Source: Megascapheus bottae (taxonomy: Eukaryota > Chordata > Mammalia > Rodentia > Geomyidae). Taken from it: a stretch of DNA of 64,000 bases. Shown here in pieces: positions 35,276 to 46,859 of this stretch (positions are counted from its first letter, which is position 1; each line of letters starts with the position of its first letter). The stretch is taken from positions 4,937,001 through 5,001,000 of the forward strand of contig JANJXV010000014.1 in NCBI GenBank assembly GCA_024803745.1. The letters are read 5' to 3'. Position numbers and translations under genes: made by a program. The notes under the pieces were generated by a model that was not told the DNA's origin, did not search any database, and saw only the letters and a list, made by a program, of their open reading frames with translations.

Positions 35276-36664
35276 TTTATGATGAACTTGGTCTGAGTTC
35301 ACTGACTTGGATGCTTCTCAAGTTTTCTTTTTTTTTTTTTTACAATCAGCTATATGGTCTCACCCATCACCAAATCAGTATTGTTTCCACTTAATGATTA
35401 TTCTCTGAGAAAAACTTGGAATTTCGGTTCAGTCTCAAGTCCATTCTCAGTTCCATAGTCACATGTAAAGAGCCCAAGCCAGTGAAATGGTGATGAGAAC
35501 CACCTTAGGAATGTCTGATTTGGTTTGTTCTCTGTCATTTCTTTGCTGGACAATGATGACTCGATATTATCCATCCCTCAACCTCAGTTTCAAGCGTAGA
35601 ATGAGGATATTAATGTACAGCTCCCACATAGCAATGGTCTGAAGTTAAAGAATGGCTTCATGTAAAGCACTGTCTTTTCTACTGTCCTGAGTAGATCTTA
35701 GCCATGATTATTATTGATTATATTGTTAAAGTACTTTTCCAGAACTGGAATAAAGGGTAGTTTCTTATGTAGCATCCATCATGAGAAGAATTCAGTGTCG
35801 AGAAAGGCTCAGGCCCTCCTTGTCAGGTATAGACAACACTTCAAGTACAAAAACTTAAACGTGGGTCACAGCTGCCTTGGTGGCATAGCCAAATGACTCA
35901 ACAGTGAAGTCATGACTCATCATCCTGGGCTCTTTACATCCGTTCCTCTCACCCCACCACAATCACTATAAGACTAAAACTGGTCCTGGACTCTGTCAAG
36001 AGTATGAATATGCAAATGAACTTTGGGAAACCCATCTGAGAAGATTAAAGCACCTGGTCAAATGCTCTTCATACTGAACCCTGGACAGAGGGATCCAGGG
36101 TTCCCACCTTGTCTCTCCTTTGTTTCTACAGTACTTCAGAGAATCTAGACTGCAGTCCACATGGCCCTCATAGAAAATCTTGTTATGAGCCACAGGAAGA
36201 AGTTACTTCACACTAGCTCCTAGGGGAACTCCCAGTTGGCAGGAAAAAAATGACTCTCTTGCCATTCTTCTCTGCAGTTGTAAGATGAGAAAAAGGAGAC
36301 ATTAGTTAATTAGACAGAATGTCCCCCTTCCATATCTTGGTGTGGTTGGCACGCTATTTTTGGTCAAGGAAAGAGTCGTGACTGGTGCATTTAATGATTT
36401 CACAAGACATGGCTGCTCTAGTTAATAAGGCAAATGCTTCCCTCTCCCATCTCAAGTGGAACTCAAAGAGGAGTTCCATTTGCCATACTATTCCAAATCA
36501 TGCAGAGTTGGCAGTCTGAACTGTTAAATATAATATACATAAAAGACATGCATTATCTAAATCATTACATCTTATATAAGATTCATTTTAACTCTAGGCA
36601 TTGTGTCTCTTAATGTGACAAAGGTAATATGTGATCATTGGAGAATATTTTTGAAATATGGGTT
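35276..36664. other. Intron without clear features
   Basis: No repeat or gene recognised. Confidence 0.5.
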
Positions 36665-36678
36665 GAAAATACACGATA

Positions 36679-36866
36679 GGGCCGGGAGTTTGGCCTAGTG
36701 GTTAAAGTGCTTGCCTAGCATGCATGAAGACCCGGGTTCGATTCCTCGGTACCACATACATAGAAAAAAGCTGAGGCTCAAGTGGTAGAGCTCTAACCTT
36801 GAGAAAGTCCAAGGACAGTGCTCAGGCCCTGAGCTCAAGCCCATGACTGGCAAAAAAAAAAAAAAA
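36679..36866 (+). repeat. ID-like dimeric SINE, short linker
   Basis: Young copy that lacks about ten bases (GGAAGTGGTG) between the halves. A perfect 14-bp TSD (GAAAATACACGATA) sits at 36665-36678 and 36867-36880. Confidence 0.93.
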
Positions 36867-37079
36867 AGAAAATACACGATAAACTTGAAACATTGTACTA
36901 GGAAGTAAGAAAATGCTAAATAATAATAAATCTTGTGAAAAAAGTCACAAGATTTAGCTTGAGAAAATCAATATCTGAGATATTTTACATTAAAATATCT
37001 AGTTATATTAAAAGATTATAACCAAGATTATAACCCACTGAACAAAATAAAATTCAGAGTCATGTGTAAAGAAATAGGA

Positions 37080-37302
37080 AAGATGCTCACACCTGTAATC
37101 CTAGCTACTGAGGAGATCTGAGGATTGTGGTTTAAACAGCCCAGGCACTAAAGTCCAGGAGACTCCTCTTTCCAGTTAGCCACTCAAAAACCAGAAGTGG
37201 CACTATAGTTCAAAGTTGAAGAGTACTAGCTTTGAGCTGAAGAGCTCAGGGACAGCACCCAGGCCTAGAATTTAAGCCCTATGACTGACAAAAAAAAAAA
37301 GA
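37080..37302 (+). repeat. B1-like/ID-like dimeric SINE
   Basis: The head is 5'-shortened (TGCTCACACCTGTAATCC), with linker and full right module. The 12-bp TSD AAAGAAATAGGA sits at 37068-37079 and 37303-37314. Confidence 0.92.
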
Positions 37303-37408
37303 AAAGAAATAGGAGAGAAAGGAAAGCTCTTTCTTAGAGTACAATGCCAGCTAATAAATATACATACGAGAAATGATGAGTTAGGCTGCTAAAAACTAGT
37401 AAGCAGAA

Positions 37409-37515
37409 AATTTTTTATTGTATTTTATTGTTAGGATAACATATAGAGGGGTTACAGTTGCGTTTGTCAAGTTAGGGAATACATTACTTCTTGAACTTTG
37501 ATAATACTCCTTCTT
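37409..37515 (-). mobile_element. LINE-1 3' end, second type (short)
   Basis: TTTTATTGTTAGGATAACAT, ATAGAGGGGTTACAGTTGC, ACATTACTTCTTGAACTTTG and ATAATACTCCTTCTT match the 31309 and 46630 copies. Confidence 0.72.
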
Positions 37516-37568
37516 AGGTTGTAAGTGGAAATTTGATGATACAGTGCAGATTTCTTCAGAAACTGATT

Positions 37569-37763
37569 TTTTTTTTTTGCCAGTCCTGGGCTTGAGCTCA
37601 GGGCCTGAGCACTGTCCTTGGACTTTCTCAAGGTTAGAGCTCTACCACTTGAGCCTCAGCACCACTTCCGGCCTTTTTCTATGTATGTGGTACCAGGGAA
37701 TCGAACCCGGGCCTTCGTGCATGCTAGGCAAGCACTTTAACTACTAGGCCAAACTCCCGGCCC
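37569..37763 (-). repeat. ID-like dimeric SINE, complete
   Basis: A perfect 12-bp TSD (CAGAAACTGATT) sits at 37557-37568 and 37764-37775. Confidence 0.93.
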
Positions 37764-38157
37764 CAGAAACTGATTATTTTAAAGATGGATGAAGAATTAT
37801 AAATGATAACTCAGTGACCAAGAAATGATCATTATTAGTGATTTGATGAGTATTTCTCAACCTTTTCCTATGCCCTGTAATGTTTTAACTTTAAAATAAG
37901 ATTATGATGTCTGTGATTTGCTTTTCTTTTCATAAAGATAAATCATGCTCTTACTGTATTTCAATATTCCCTAGTACTTGATAGACATGTAGTAAATATG
38001 TGCTGAAATGAAATTTACAACACTTCATCAAGTAAGGCTGTGATGCATGTACGTTTGTAACCAAAAATTCCTGCATTCTCTCAATTGCTGCCTTGGGACT
38101 AGTTTCTGAAATGGAGGTTAAACTTTTCAAAAGCCTAAGATTTTTTTTCTTTTCTTT

Positions 38158-38300
38158 TAGAAAAAAATTTATTAGTATATACGAATTATATAAAGGAGTC
38201 TCATAATAATTAGACCAAATTCATCCCCTGTTAATCTTTCTTAGCCCCTTCCCTCCCTCATAAGACAATTTTAATGGGTGTCATTGAACATGCATGGATC
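38158..38300 (-). repeat. Possible old LINE-1 3' end
   Basis: AAAAAAATTTATTAGTATAT followed by a C-rich CCCCTTCCCTCCCTC block suggests an antisense L1 tail. I cannot name the subfamily. Confidence 0.3.
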
Positions 38301-38539
38301 CATCATATTCATATTCTATCGTATTCAACCATCCCATTGCCTTTTCCTTTTGCCTCACCCCTTCACTGCTTTTTACCCCTAAACAACCATGCTGTTATAC
38401 ACATTTGTTTTTTAGGTTTGACTTCACGGAGAAAACATTTTGCCTTTCTTAGAGAGATTATTTGCCTTTCTCAGGCTGACTTAGGCAAATCCATGAGGCT
38501 CATATTTACAGTTAACCGGCAAAAAGCTGAACTAAATTT

Positions 38540-39117
38540 GTGACTCAAGTGATAGAGACTCAGCTGTGAGTTTAAAAGGCTAAATCAGATAGTGAGACCT
38601 TGATTTTTAAGGCACAGTACTGGCATATACATGCCTCCCACCCTAAAAGAAAAAAACATGAAAATGAATAAAAGAAAAAAACGGTTCCTTTCTTGTATAG
38701 ATTTGATTCTGTCAGGACCCAAATGTAGTGATCACTACGTTTTCCAAAGCCTTCATTTTCCTATCCAATTGGAGCCAGAGATTGTAATATTTTGCTCCAA
38801 TTGGGAGCTTTTGATGGAACCTCCTTTTCTTCTTTGTAGTAGGCTAGGCTTGAGTAGCACTGTTATCACCTGAGGTTGCATGCAGGCTTCAATGCCAGCT
38901 CCTTTACAGACATGAGCACCAGCAGTTTCCAAAGATGGGCAGGACAAGGTACAGAATACACATTTCTTTGGGCAGCTGAGCAGTAAGCCCTTTTGCACAA
39001 GCTGGTGCCCATAGCAACCCTGACCAGCTGACCTAAGCCTCCAGCAAGTGGGAGCAGGGGGCATATTATCTCCCTATCCATGAGTTACGCAGATTAAAAA
39101 AGTGTATCAGGAAAAGG
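38540..39117. other. Intron without clear features
   Basis: A faint tRNA-like phrase (TGTGACTCAAGTGATAGAG) lies at about 38539. Otherwise nothing is recognised. Confidence 0.4.
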
Positions 39118-39182
39118 ATGAGAGAGAGAGAGAGAGAGAGCGCGAGCGCGCGCGTGCGCGAGGGGGGGAGGAGGGAGGGAGG
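39118..39182. repeat. (GA)n-(CG)n-G-rich compound microsatellite
   Basis: A run of about ten GA units, then GCGCGAGCGCGCGCGTGCGC and a G-rich AGGGGGGGAGGAGG end. It has nine CpG sites in about 25 bases. Confidence 0.93.
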
Positions 39183-40312
39183 CCTGTTGATTAAGAAGAT
39201 GAGCAGTTGGTACCATGCTTTGTATTGGCTTATGTTTACCCTTTGGTCTTAACCTGGCTTGCATGTTCTCAAGCAATGACAGTTGGGCTGATTGAGAGCC
39301 GTTAGTCAAATCCAAGAACAGTATTAATCTGTGGTTGGAAATGACTGTTAAAGTAAGTGCCAGGCTATTCAGTTGTGGTTTTTCTTCCAGCTTCCAATTG
39401 TGCCAGGCTTCCAGTGGGAGGAATAGAGGCTGTGGTAGAGGAAACCGTTGATAAACGAAAGAAACCAGAAACTGTCACTGCCCACAACAACAAAAGAAAA
39501 AAAAATTACAGAAAAGGAGGGAGATGACAAAGGAAATTGTACAATTTGGTCTAAGCCTGCACAGTCTGTTGTGCCCATGAGGCAAGAGGCTGACATGGCT
39601 GTGGTGCCTGAGGCACTGACTCTAATTTTCCAGTGAGAACAGCAAGGCTGTAAGCACCAAACCACGCTCCCCAGTAATGCTGCAGAGCAAGAAAGCTTTT
39701 CTTGAAGGAAGTGAATGACTGGCCTTTAATTGAGACTATTTCTGTCCATTTCCTGACATTACTCCTCACACTACTAATACACAAAGGAATCTGAGGGGAT
39801 TTGGTCATCAAGGAAGATGTTAGAGGGGGCCTGTAGCACTTTCTGCTGAATTTTCCAGAACAAATGTTCAGTAATGTTGCCACCATTCACCAGTTATCAA
39901 GAAATACATTCTGTAACAAAGAAGTATGCAAAGTCCCTACCTCCTGTTTCTTTTATTTCAAGAACTTCAGGCTGGCAGCTGTCCATAGGTGTTTACCAAA
40001 GCTCTGAGCTGTTCTTTAGGAAAAAAAAAAAAACTTTTATTAAATGTGATCTAATGAACTGAAAGATTAAATGATTCTATAAAGGAATATAAACATGAGA
40101 GTAATAATGGAAGACTATCTGAATACAGTATATTTCCCAACACAGAAAGGCTGTTCTACCCATTGTCAGCATTTATAAGATGTTCTGTTTATTCCCAATT
40201 GATTATTTCTAAAATAAAATTTAAGTTGTAATCTGTTGGTGGCATCTTAGATTTCAGGAACTAACTTTGAGTTCCAAAGCCATTTTCAAATATTGGTAAG
40301 GACAAACATTTA
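39183..40312. other. Repeat-poor intron
   Basis: No interspersed repeat recognised. Overlapping ORFs (39369-39886) on the minus strand have no recognisable product. Confidence 0.45.
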
Positions 40313-40395
40313 ATTTGGCCATACTGGGGTTTGTACTCAGGGCTTCAGGCTTGCTCTGCAGGTTTTCTATCATGAGAGCCATGCTCCCAGCAAAT
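40313..40395 (-). repeat. Old ID-like unit
   Basis: CATACTGGGGTTTGTACTCA, GGCTTGCTCTGCAGG and GAGAGCCATGCTCCCAGC follow antisense ID order. Confidence 0.5.
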
Positions 40396-40396
40396 G

Positions 40397-40830
40397 TGTT
40401 ACTTAGGAGGCTAAGATCTGAGAATTTAAATTTGAAGGCAGCCTAGGCAGAGAAGTCTGTAAAGCTCTTTATCTCCAATTAGACAAGCAAAAAAAAAAAA
40501 AAAAAAAAAAAAAAAGGAAGTAGGGGTGTGAGGCTCAGTGATAGAATACCAGTCGCAAGGGCCAGGAGTTTGGCCTAGTGGTTAAAGTGCTTGCCTAGCA
40601 TGCATGAAGACCCGGTTTCGATTCCTCGGTACCACATACATAGAAAAAAAAAGCCGGAAGTGGTGCTGAGGCTCAAGTGGTAGAGCTCTAGCCTTGAGAA
40701 AAACCCAAGGACAGTGCTCAGGCCCTGAGCTCAAGCCCAGGACTGGCAAAAAAAAAAAAAAAAAAAAAAAACCTAAGGGGAGAACTTACTAGCATTGAGT
40801 TCAAATTCCAATACTGGCGCACAGATTTTT
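40397..40830 (+). repeat. B1-like/ID-like SINE, split by a younger SINE
   Basis: Head (TTACTTAGGAGGCTAAGATC), linker, long A run and start of the right module (TGTGAGGCTCAGTGATAGAA) are followed by an insertion at about 40558. The end GAGTTCAAATTCCAATACTGG resumes after 40770. Confidence 0.82.
40558..40770 (+). repeat. ID-like dimeric SINE nested in an older SINE
   Basis: Near-consensus copy with an A tail of over 20. It sits inside the right module of the 40397 SINE. The TSD is not clear. Confidence 0.9.
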
Positions 40831-41456
40831 TTTTGAAGCATACAAAGAACCTTAAATATGGTTAGGCTGCAGAATCTGACCTACAGAGTTACTATAGCTC
40901 ATAGGTCCTATCTGGTCATTGGCAGAGCAGAACTGGGGTTTCTGTATAGCCTGGAGAGTCACACAGAGTGTGTTGTCCTAAGTATGGCAGAACAGACACA
41001 GAGCAGGACTCAGTGACGCTGACACTACATCTTCTATGAAGCATCCTTCTATCTGAAAACAGGCAGAATTCCCAAATGAATACACAAAGGTACCAGGAAG
41101 GCTCACCTCAAATAAGTGGGTCAGTAAGAAGGGAGACAGGGGAACTTTGTTCCGTGGTAGAACATGGGATCCAGTAGTGCTGTCACTCAGCTGCTTTGTG
41201 CTCAGGCTACAGCTCCCTCCTTACTTTCTGGTGTCAGACTCATCTTTTGCAATAATTTACTTGAAATGTATAAGTGGAAATTAATGCCAAGGATATGCTA
41301 AAATTTGGTTTGATATATTTTGGTCAATTAATAAAGAATAACTAGAGAGATTGCTATATAAAGAAAATTAGAATGTCGTTTGGATATCTTGAACATTTCA
41401 AAACAAAAACAGTGTAGTAAAATTACTGCAAGCCAGAATTACACAACTTTGAAGAG

Positions 41457-41658
41457 CTGTTTTTGTTTTTGTTTATTGGGGTATTTTTTTCCCAGTCTTG
41501 GGACCTTGAACTCAAGGCATGAGCACTGTCACTGGGCTGCTTTTGAGCCACAGCACCACTTCTGTCTGGCCTTTTCAGTTTATATGGTACTGGGGAATGG
41601 AGTCCCTGGTTTCATGCATGCCAGGTAAGCACTCTACCAGTAGGCTGCATTCCCAGCC
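41457..41658 (-). repeat. ID-like dimeric SINE, older
   Basis: CCCAGTCTTGGGACCTTGAA, GAGCCACAGCACCACTTCTG and GCAAGC-like end to TTCCCAGCC. An 8-bp TSD (TGAAGAGC) sits at 41449-41456 and 41659-41666. Confidence 0.88.
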
Positions 41659-41666
41659 CTGAAGAG

Positions 41667-42221
41667 CATTTTAAGAATGGTAAATACAGGGTTTATTATC
41701 AAATTATACCACGTTACCCATAAGGTGTTAAATTCATTTACCCATAATGCCTTTGTAAGTTTATATCACTCTAATTAATTAGCTGAGATAAATGAATGCA
41801 TCATAAACTTTTCAATTTTTTAATTTTACCTTGACCCTCAGTATTTACTTTCCCAAAATATGTGTGTATGCCTTTGGATTTACTTGTGGCTTATCATTAC
41901 AAAGTTAGAGTTTTTCTGTTTAATATTTAATCTTGACTTGCCCTCCCTACAGCTCAAATTCACTTTAGAACGAGAATACTCTTTACCTAGCAAAGGGTTG
42001 TTAGAATTAATTTAGGTACTAAATGTAAAATAGACTAAGCCAGTCCTTTCCTATAATAGGCACTTGATAACTTACACTTTAGTTCTAGTTGTGGATAGTG
42101 AAGAAAAGTTATCTTCTCTTCTCTTTTTAGATTGAAGTGTTTATCTATATAACTCCTTGACAATAATGACCTTGAGATTATAGATTCTAGTACCTTTCCT
42201 TAAAATTCCTTCTAAGCTTGT
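41667..42221. other. Intron without clear features
   Basis: AT-rich. A weak MIR trace lies near 41950-42070. Confidence 0.4.
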
Positions 42222-42425
42222 ATGTGCTGGTACTTGTTCTTGAACTCAGGGCCTTGCACTTTTACTCAGCTCTCTTGCTTACAACTGGCACTCCCACCTG
42301 AGCTATTTCTCGTGTGCCATTTTTCTGGTCAATTGGAGGTAGAGTTTCACAGAATTTTCTGCCCGGGCTTCCAAGCCTAGTGTTCTTAAGCTCATCTGTA
42401 GTAGCAGCTAGACTTACAAGCCCTG
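42222..42425 (-). repeat. Old B1-like/ID-like SINE
   Basis: TGCTGGTACTTGTTCTTGAA, CAATTGGAGGTAGAGTTTC and CCCGGGCTTCCAAGCC keep the antisense order of the family. Confidence 0.7.
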
Positions 42426-42832
42426 TCAGGATTTTAAGCTAGCCAAAGGGATCTTTTATAAGTTAAAAGAATCTAAATGTAGTTTTCAGTGGGTCCTTCA
42501 TTACAATTTCAATACTACTAAGGATGATCAAGAAGTCAAACTGTCCAATAAATAAACTTTCCACTGCAAGTTAGTATTTACTTGTTCAATATCTAAAATA
42601 TAACCAAATTATTTTCTAAATTCAAAAGCAGTTTTGGATACAATACCTCTTTCACTCTGATAAGATTTGCTCCACTAAAATCTTCAGTTTTGTTATTAGC
42701 TTACAAAACCTCACATCACCTGACAGCCCCCTCTGTCTGGGTAATTACTCCCAAAGCTTTTCTTTAAATAGATGCTTATTTATCTTCTTCTAATACCAAA
42801 GGGATAAAGACAGGTACACAGGACTACATTTT

Positions 42833-42995
42833 CTCTTTTATTTTTAATAAATTTTTATTGCATTTCTCATACTGAAAAGTGAAGTCTCCAGCAGTTTGGG
42901 GAAGAGATTTGAAAGGATAAGGGAGGATGAAAATTACCTGTAATCCATAGATTAATATGTACCTTCACATTCCCATTGTATCTTCCTTTCTGGTC
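42833..42995 (-). repeat. Possible old LINE-1 3' end
   Basis: TTTTTAATAAATTTTTATTG at the start, then sequence unlike the two younger L1 ends. Low certainty. Confidence 0.3.
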
Positions 42996-42996
42996 A

Positions 42997-42999
<3 letters not shown>

Positions 43000-43039
<40 letters not shown>
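43000..43039. repeat. (GATA)n microsatellite
   Basis: About ten ATAG units. Confidence 0.97.
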
Positions 43040-43329
43040 TTCTATTTTGTTATATATTATATAATGTTAAAATATACTAATAAATAATACATTTTATATT
43101 GCTTTAATATATTTACAGTATTTCACGACATATATAATACTTAATTTTATGTGACATGAAATCTTTTGTTGTAAAACAAAAATAAAATATAGCAAATAGT
43201 CACATCTCCTAGTGAATGTAATGCATAAAGATCATATATGCAATAACTCCCAGCCTCTTCATTTTGGGATTTGTTTGGGTTTTTTTTGTACCTGGCAGGT
43301 TCTTGATTTTAAAAAAAAAAAAATCATTT

Positions 43330-43553
43330 CTAACTGTGCACCAGTGGCTTATACTTCTAATCCTAGCCACTTAGGAAGCTGAGATCTAAAGATAGTAGTT
43401 TGAAGCCAACCCAGGCAGGAAAGTCCATGAGACTCTTATCTCCAGTTAACCACCAAAACCCCAGAAGTAGAGCTGTGGTGCAAGTGGTACTAGCCTTGAG
43501 CAAAGATACTCAGAGACAGTGCCTAGACCAAGTTTAAGCCCTAGGATTGGCGT
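43330..43553 (+). repeat. B1-like/ID-like dimeric SINE
   Basis: Head (TACTTCTAATCCTAGCCACT), linker CTTATCTCCAGTTAACCACC and right module to TTTAAGCCCTAGGATTGG. Confidence 0.9.
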
Positions 43554-43555
43554 GC

Positions 43556-44426
43556 CCGCACACATACATTATTTGTTTCATAAATAAACTACATAGTATA
43601 AACATTGGCCTTAACATTTATTTTGCAACATATATTAGTGTGCTTCCATAAGTCACATTTCAGCATTTCAGAAAAGTAATGTTAATTGGAAAATCATAAT
43701 ATGTAATATTATTTCCAGCTCCCAGATCTAGCACACTATGTCTTAAGTTGTCTTTCCAGCCCTGTGTTTTTCACAAGAGAATTGTAATGCCCTTATTTCA
43801 TAGTTGTTTGTGAAGATTAAAAAATAAAAATTAGTATACTGTAGTATACACACTTATATATTTCTGGTACCCAGACCAATCTCCAATACGCAGCAAAAAT
43901 TCTCTGAAGAAATGGATACAGGAAGAAAAGGATCAAACCTCCAGTTATTCATTATACCCATCTGAACCTATGAGGTTTTATCAGCATAAAGAAAAGACCA
44001 CATTCAGGAACAAAGAAACTTGGTATTTATCATTGTCTTAAACTTTATCATCTCCTAAGATTTCTAATGGTCTTTGTAATGAGCTCAGCAAAATACCTTG
44101 GCTGAATTAAGTCCACATACTTGGTCTTATGAAAGGACTAAAATACAACAGCATAGAATTTCCATTGCATCTACTATCATGACAAGGAAAAGAAATGACA
44201 GAGAGAAAAAAAAAAACAAGAAAAAGAACAACACAATATTAACTAAATGAATAACTTTGGGATGAGTGAGCCTTCCATTATATTTGCATTCTCATTCTAT
44301 TTTTGTTTTTTTATTGAGCTAGGATAATTTACTTCTCAGTAGTTCTGACTGCTTCATTCACATGATATGCTATTTTTATAGTATTTTCATCTGTAATACA
44401 GCCAGAAGCTTGGATACCTGATTTTT
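43556..44426. other. Intron without clear features
   Basis: AT-rich; nothing recognised. Confidence 0.5.
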
Positions 44427-44540
44427 ACAGATGACCAGAGGTCATCACTGCATTCAGTGATTTGTTAATCAGTGACAGAACCAGCATTAAGAGTTTGGTC
44501 TCCATCTCCTGATTTTGTACTCCTTTCCATTACACATGAC
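44427..44540 (-). repeat. Probable MIR fragment
   Basis: ACAGATGACCAGAGGTCATC, TGACAGAACCAGCATTAAG and TCTGATTTTGTACTCCTTTC-like order follows antisense MIR. Confidence 0.45.
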
Positions 44541-45003
44541 TGACTGCTTCTGTCTTGTTCTAAAGAAGTCTCTTTGGTGGACACAACCCTGTCCTGTTCT
44601 AGAAATAGCATTGCTACCTGACAGGCTGGTCTGCCAGGATGATCAATTTCATTTGTTTTTAGGAAGCTAGGATTAATCTTTTCCCTCTTAAAGGGAAGTA
44701 CAATAAATCATGCACCAAAAATAATGCTTTAGCCACTAGATTTTGCTTAGTAGCTGGTTTCTCAAGGATGATCCAATGCAGTGAGTCACCACTCTAAGTA
44801 CTTATTAGTACATTTTTTTTTCTCTTTTTTACTACCCTTAGTGCTTTTGGTTGCTTGTTTAACCTTTTGAGCCCTCCTGGGAGGTTCAGAGGCTTCTCAC
44901 AATGAATATAAAGCAGACTCTATTGTCCCTCAAATATCCTTTTTCCTTTTGCTTCCACTTTCTAAATCTATAATATCCTATGAATTTAAGAGAAAAGCAA
45001 GAG

Positions 45004-45385
45004 GAGCTGGCAATGTGGCTTAATGGTACAGTGCTTGTTAACATGCATGAAGCCCTGTGTTCCATTCCTCAGTACCACATAACAGAAAAAAGGGAGAAAT
45101 GATGCTACGGCTTAAGTGGTAGAATGGTAGCCTTGATCAAAAAAAAGTCCAATGAGCCGGAAGTTTGGCCTAATGGTAGAGTGCTTGCCTAGCACGCATG
45201 AAGACCCGGGTTCAATTCCTCAGTACCACATACATAGAAAAAAAAAAAGCTGGAAGTGGTGCTGAGGCTCAAGTGGTAGAGCTCAAGCCCAGGACTGGCA
45301 AAAAAAAAAAAAAAGTCCAGGAACAGGGGAACTCAGGAAGCTCAGAAACTCGGGCCCTGAGTTCAAGCCCCAGGACTGGCGAAGA
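45004..45385 (+). repeat. ID-like dimeric SINE split by another SINE
   Basis: The left half (GCTGGCAATGTGGCTTAATG) and first part of the right module run to 45151. The right module resumes after 45306 with GTCCAGGAACAGG and ends CCAGGACTGGC. Its tail is a GAA/GGA-rich run to about 45428. Confidence 0.88.
45152..45306 (+). repeat. Nested ID-like SINE with 45-bp internal deletion
   Basis: It is inserted in the 45004 SINE with a TSD (AAAAAAAAGTCCA) at 45139-45151 and 45307-45319. The right module jumps from GGTAGAGCTC to AAGCCCAGGACTGGC, joining two copies of GAGCTC. Confidence 0.9.
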
Positions 45386-45461
45386 AGAAGAAGGAGAAGG
45401 AAAAGGAGAAAAAGATAGAGAGAAAAGCAAGATGAGTGAGACCTCATATAAAAACAGCATT

Positions 45462-45683
45462 ACTGGGCCGGGAGTTTAACCTAGTGGTAGAGTGCTTGCC
45501 TAGCATGCATGAAGACCGGGGTTCAATTCCTCAGTACCACATACATAGAAAAAAAGCCAGAAATGGTGCTGTGGCTCAAGTGGTAGAAGTCTAGCCTTGA
45601 GAAAGCCCAAGGACAGTGCCTAAGCCCTTAGTTTAAGGCCCAGAACTGACTCCCCCCCCCCAAAAAAAAAACATACAAACAAA
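45462..45683 (+). repeat. ID-like dimeric SINE
   Basis: Both halves are present and the tail is C10-A10. The TSD AAAAACRGCATT sits at 45450-45461 and 45684-45695. Confidence 0.92.
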
Positions 45684-46344
45684 AAAAACGGCATTTAATA
45701 TTCTTTAGCATTGGTAACAGCCTTTCTCATTCCCTGCATTACAAAATAATAATAATAATAAAATACAGACAGCATATAAATGTGTGAGACCTGTACCAAA
45801 AATCTTCTTGAGAAATATGAAAGATATAAATAGACATAAAGAATAGTTAAATATTAGGGAAAAATTTTCTGAATAAAAAGATTTTATAAAAATCTTTCTA
45901 AATTGTTTCACAACTACAATCAGAATCACTGTGGGATTTTTCTTAAATATTTGGAAGTGTGAAATTAGTGGGATTAACCAGAAAATTTTTTGAGTAGCAA
46001 GAAGTTATAAAGAGACATTTCTGTTATCAAGCTCCAAATTTATTATGCAACTGTGATAACCAAAATGATATAGAACCACACTAAGAAACAACCAACATGG
46101 ATGGACTATATTATAGAGGCACAAAACACCAAGACATGATAAAATATGCAGGACTCCAGGCATTCACACATAGTGAGAACAAAGTAGGTTTCTCTTGAGA
46201 GAGGAACACAAATGTCTTTGTGTCTCTATAGAAATATATTTATCAAAATGAGTTCTAGGAAATGAAAAACAAGTTACAAACAAAAATACTAATGTATTTC
46301 ATTATGTAAAAATGCAAAGTTTTTGTTCATGCAAAAGAATACTA

Positions 46345-46535
46345 TGGCCCAGAGTTTGGTCTTGTAATAGAGTGCTTACACAAAAACCTGGATTTAATTT
46401 CTCAGTACCACATGCATAGAAAAGAGCCAGAAATGCAGAAATGGTGCTGTGGCTCAAGTGGTAGAGCTCTAGCCTTGAGAAAGTGCAAGGACAGTGATCA
46501 GGCCCTGAGTTTAAGCCCCAGGACAGGCAAAAAAT
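46345..46535 (+). repeat. ID-like dimeric SINE, left half partly deleted
   Basis: CCCAGAGTTTGGTCTTGTAA, then a shortened left half, CAGTACCACATGCATAG, and a complete right module to AGCCCCAGGACAGGC. The segment AGAAATG is duplicated at the junction. Confidence 0.88.
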
Positions 46536-46629
46536 ATATAGATGAATAAATATGCACACACTGCAAAATAATTATATGTCTTGGAGAATATGTTCACAAT
46601 GTATATAATAAAAATATCCCTCCTGGTAC

Positions 46630-46712
46630 CAGTGTCCAAGAAGTAATGTACCCACTACCTGACAAGTGTAACTGTAAGCCCAATGTAACATCACCCCAAC
46701 AATAAAATACAA
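46630..46712 (+). mobile_element. LINE-1 3' end, second type (short)
   Basis: GTCCAAGAAGTAATGTACCC, GACAAGTGTAACTGTAAGCC and CCCCAACAATAAAATAC match the reverse complement of 37409-37515. Confidence 0.7.
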
Positions 46713-46801
46713 TTTTATATATGTATATACTCTCTTTACAATACAAAGTATATCATCCTTACTATATAAAGAGTTTTTCAAGTTAATTGAGAAACAACTG
46801 T

Positions 46802-46851
46802 CACACTGCAGTGTGTGACACTGATGTCATGGCCACATTATGTCAGTGTCA
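46802..46851. other. Palindrome next to a 9-bp hairpin
   Basis: CACACTGCAGTGTG (46802-46815) is a perfect palindrome. TGACACTGA (46816-46824) pairs with TCAGTGTCA (46843-46851). Confidence 0.8.
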
Positions 46852-46859
46852 GAAGGCTA

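Noticed and set aside
38631..39081. Cluster of overlapping ORFs of 71 to 103 codons
   Set aside because: No shared frame, no recognisable domain and no splice pattern. Consistent with chance in GC-moderate intron sequence.
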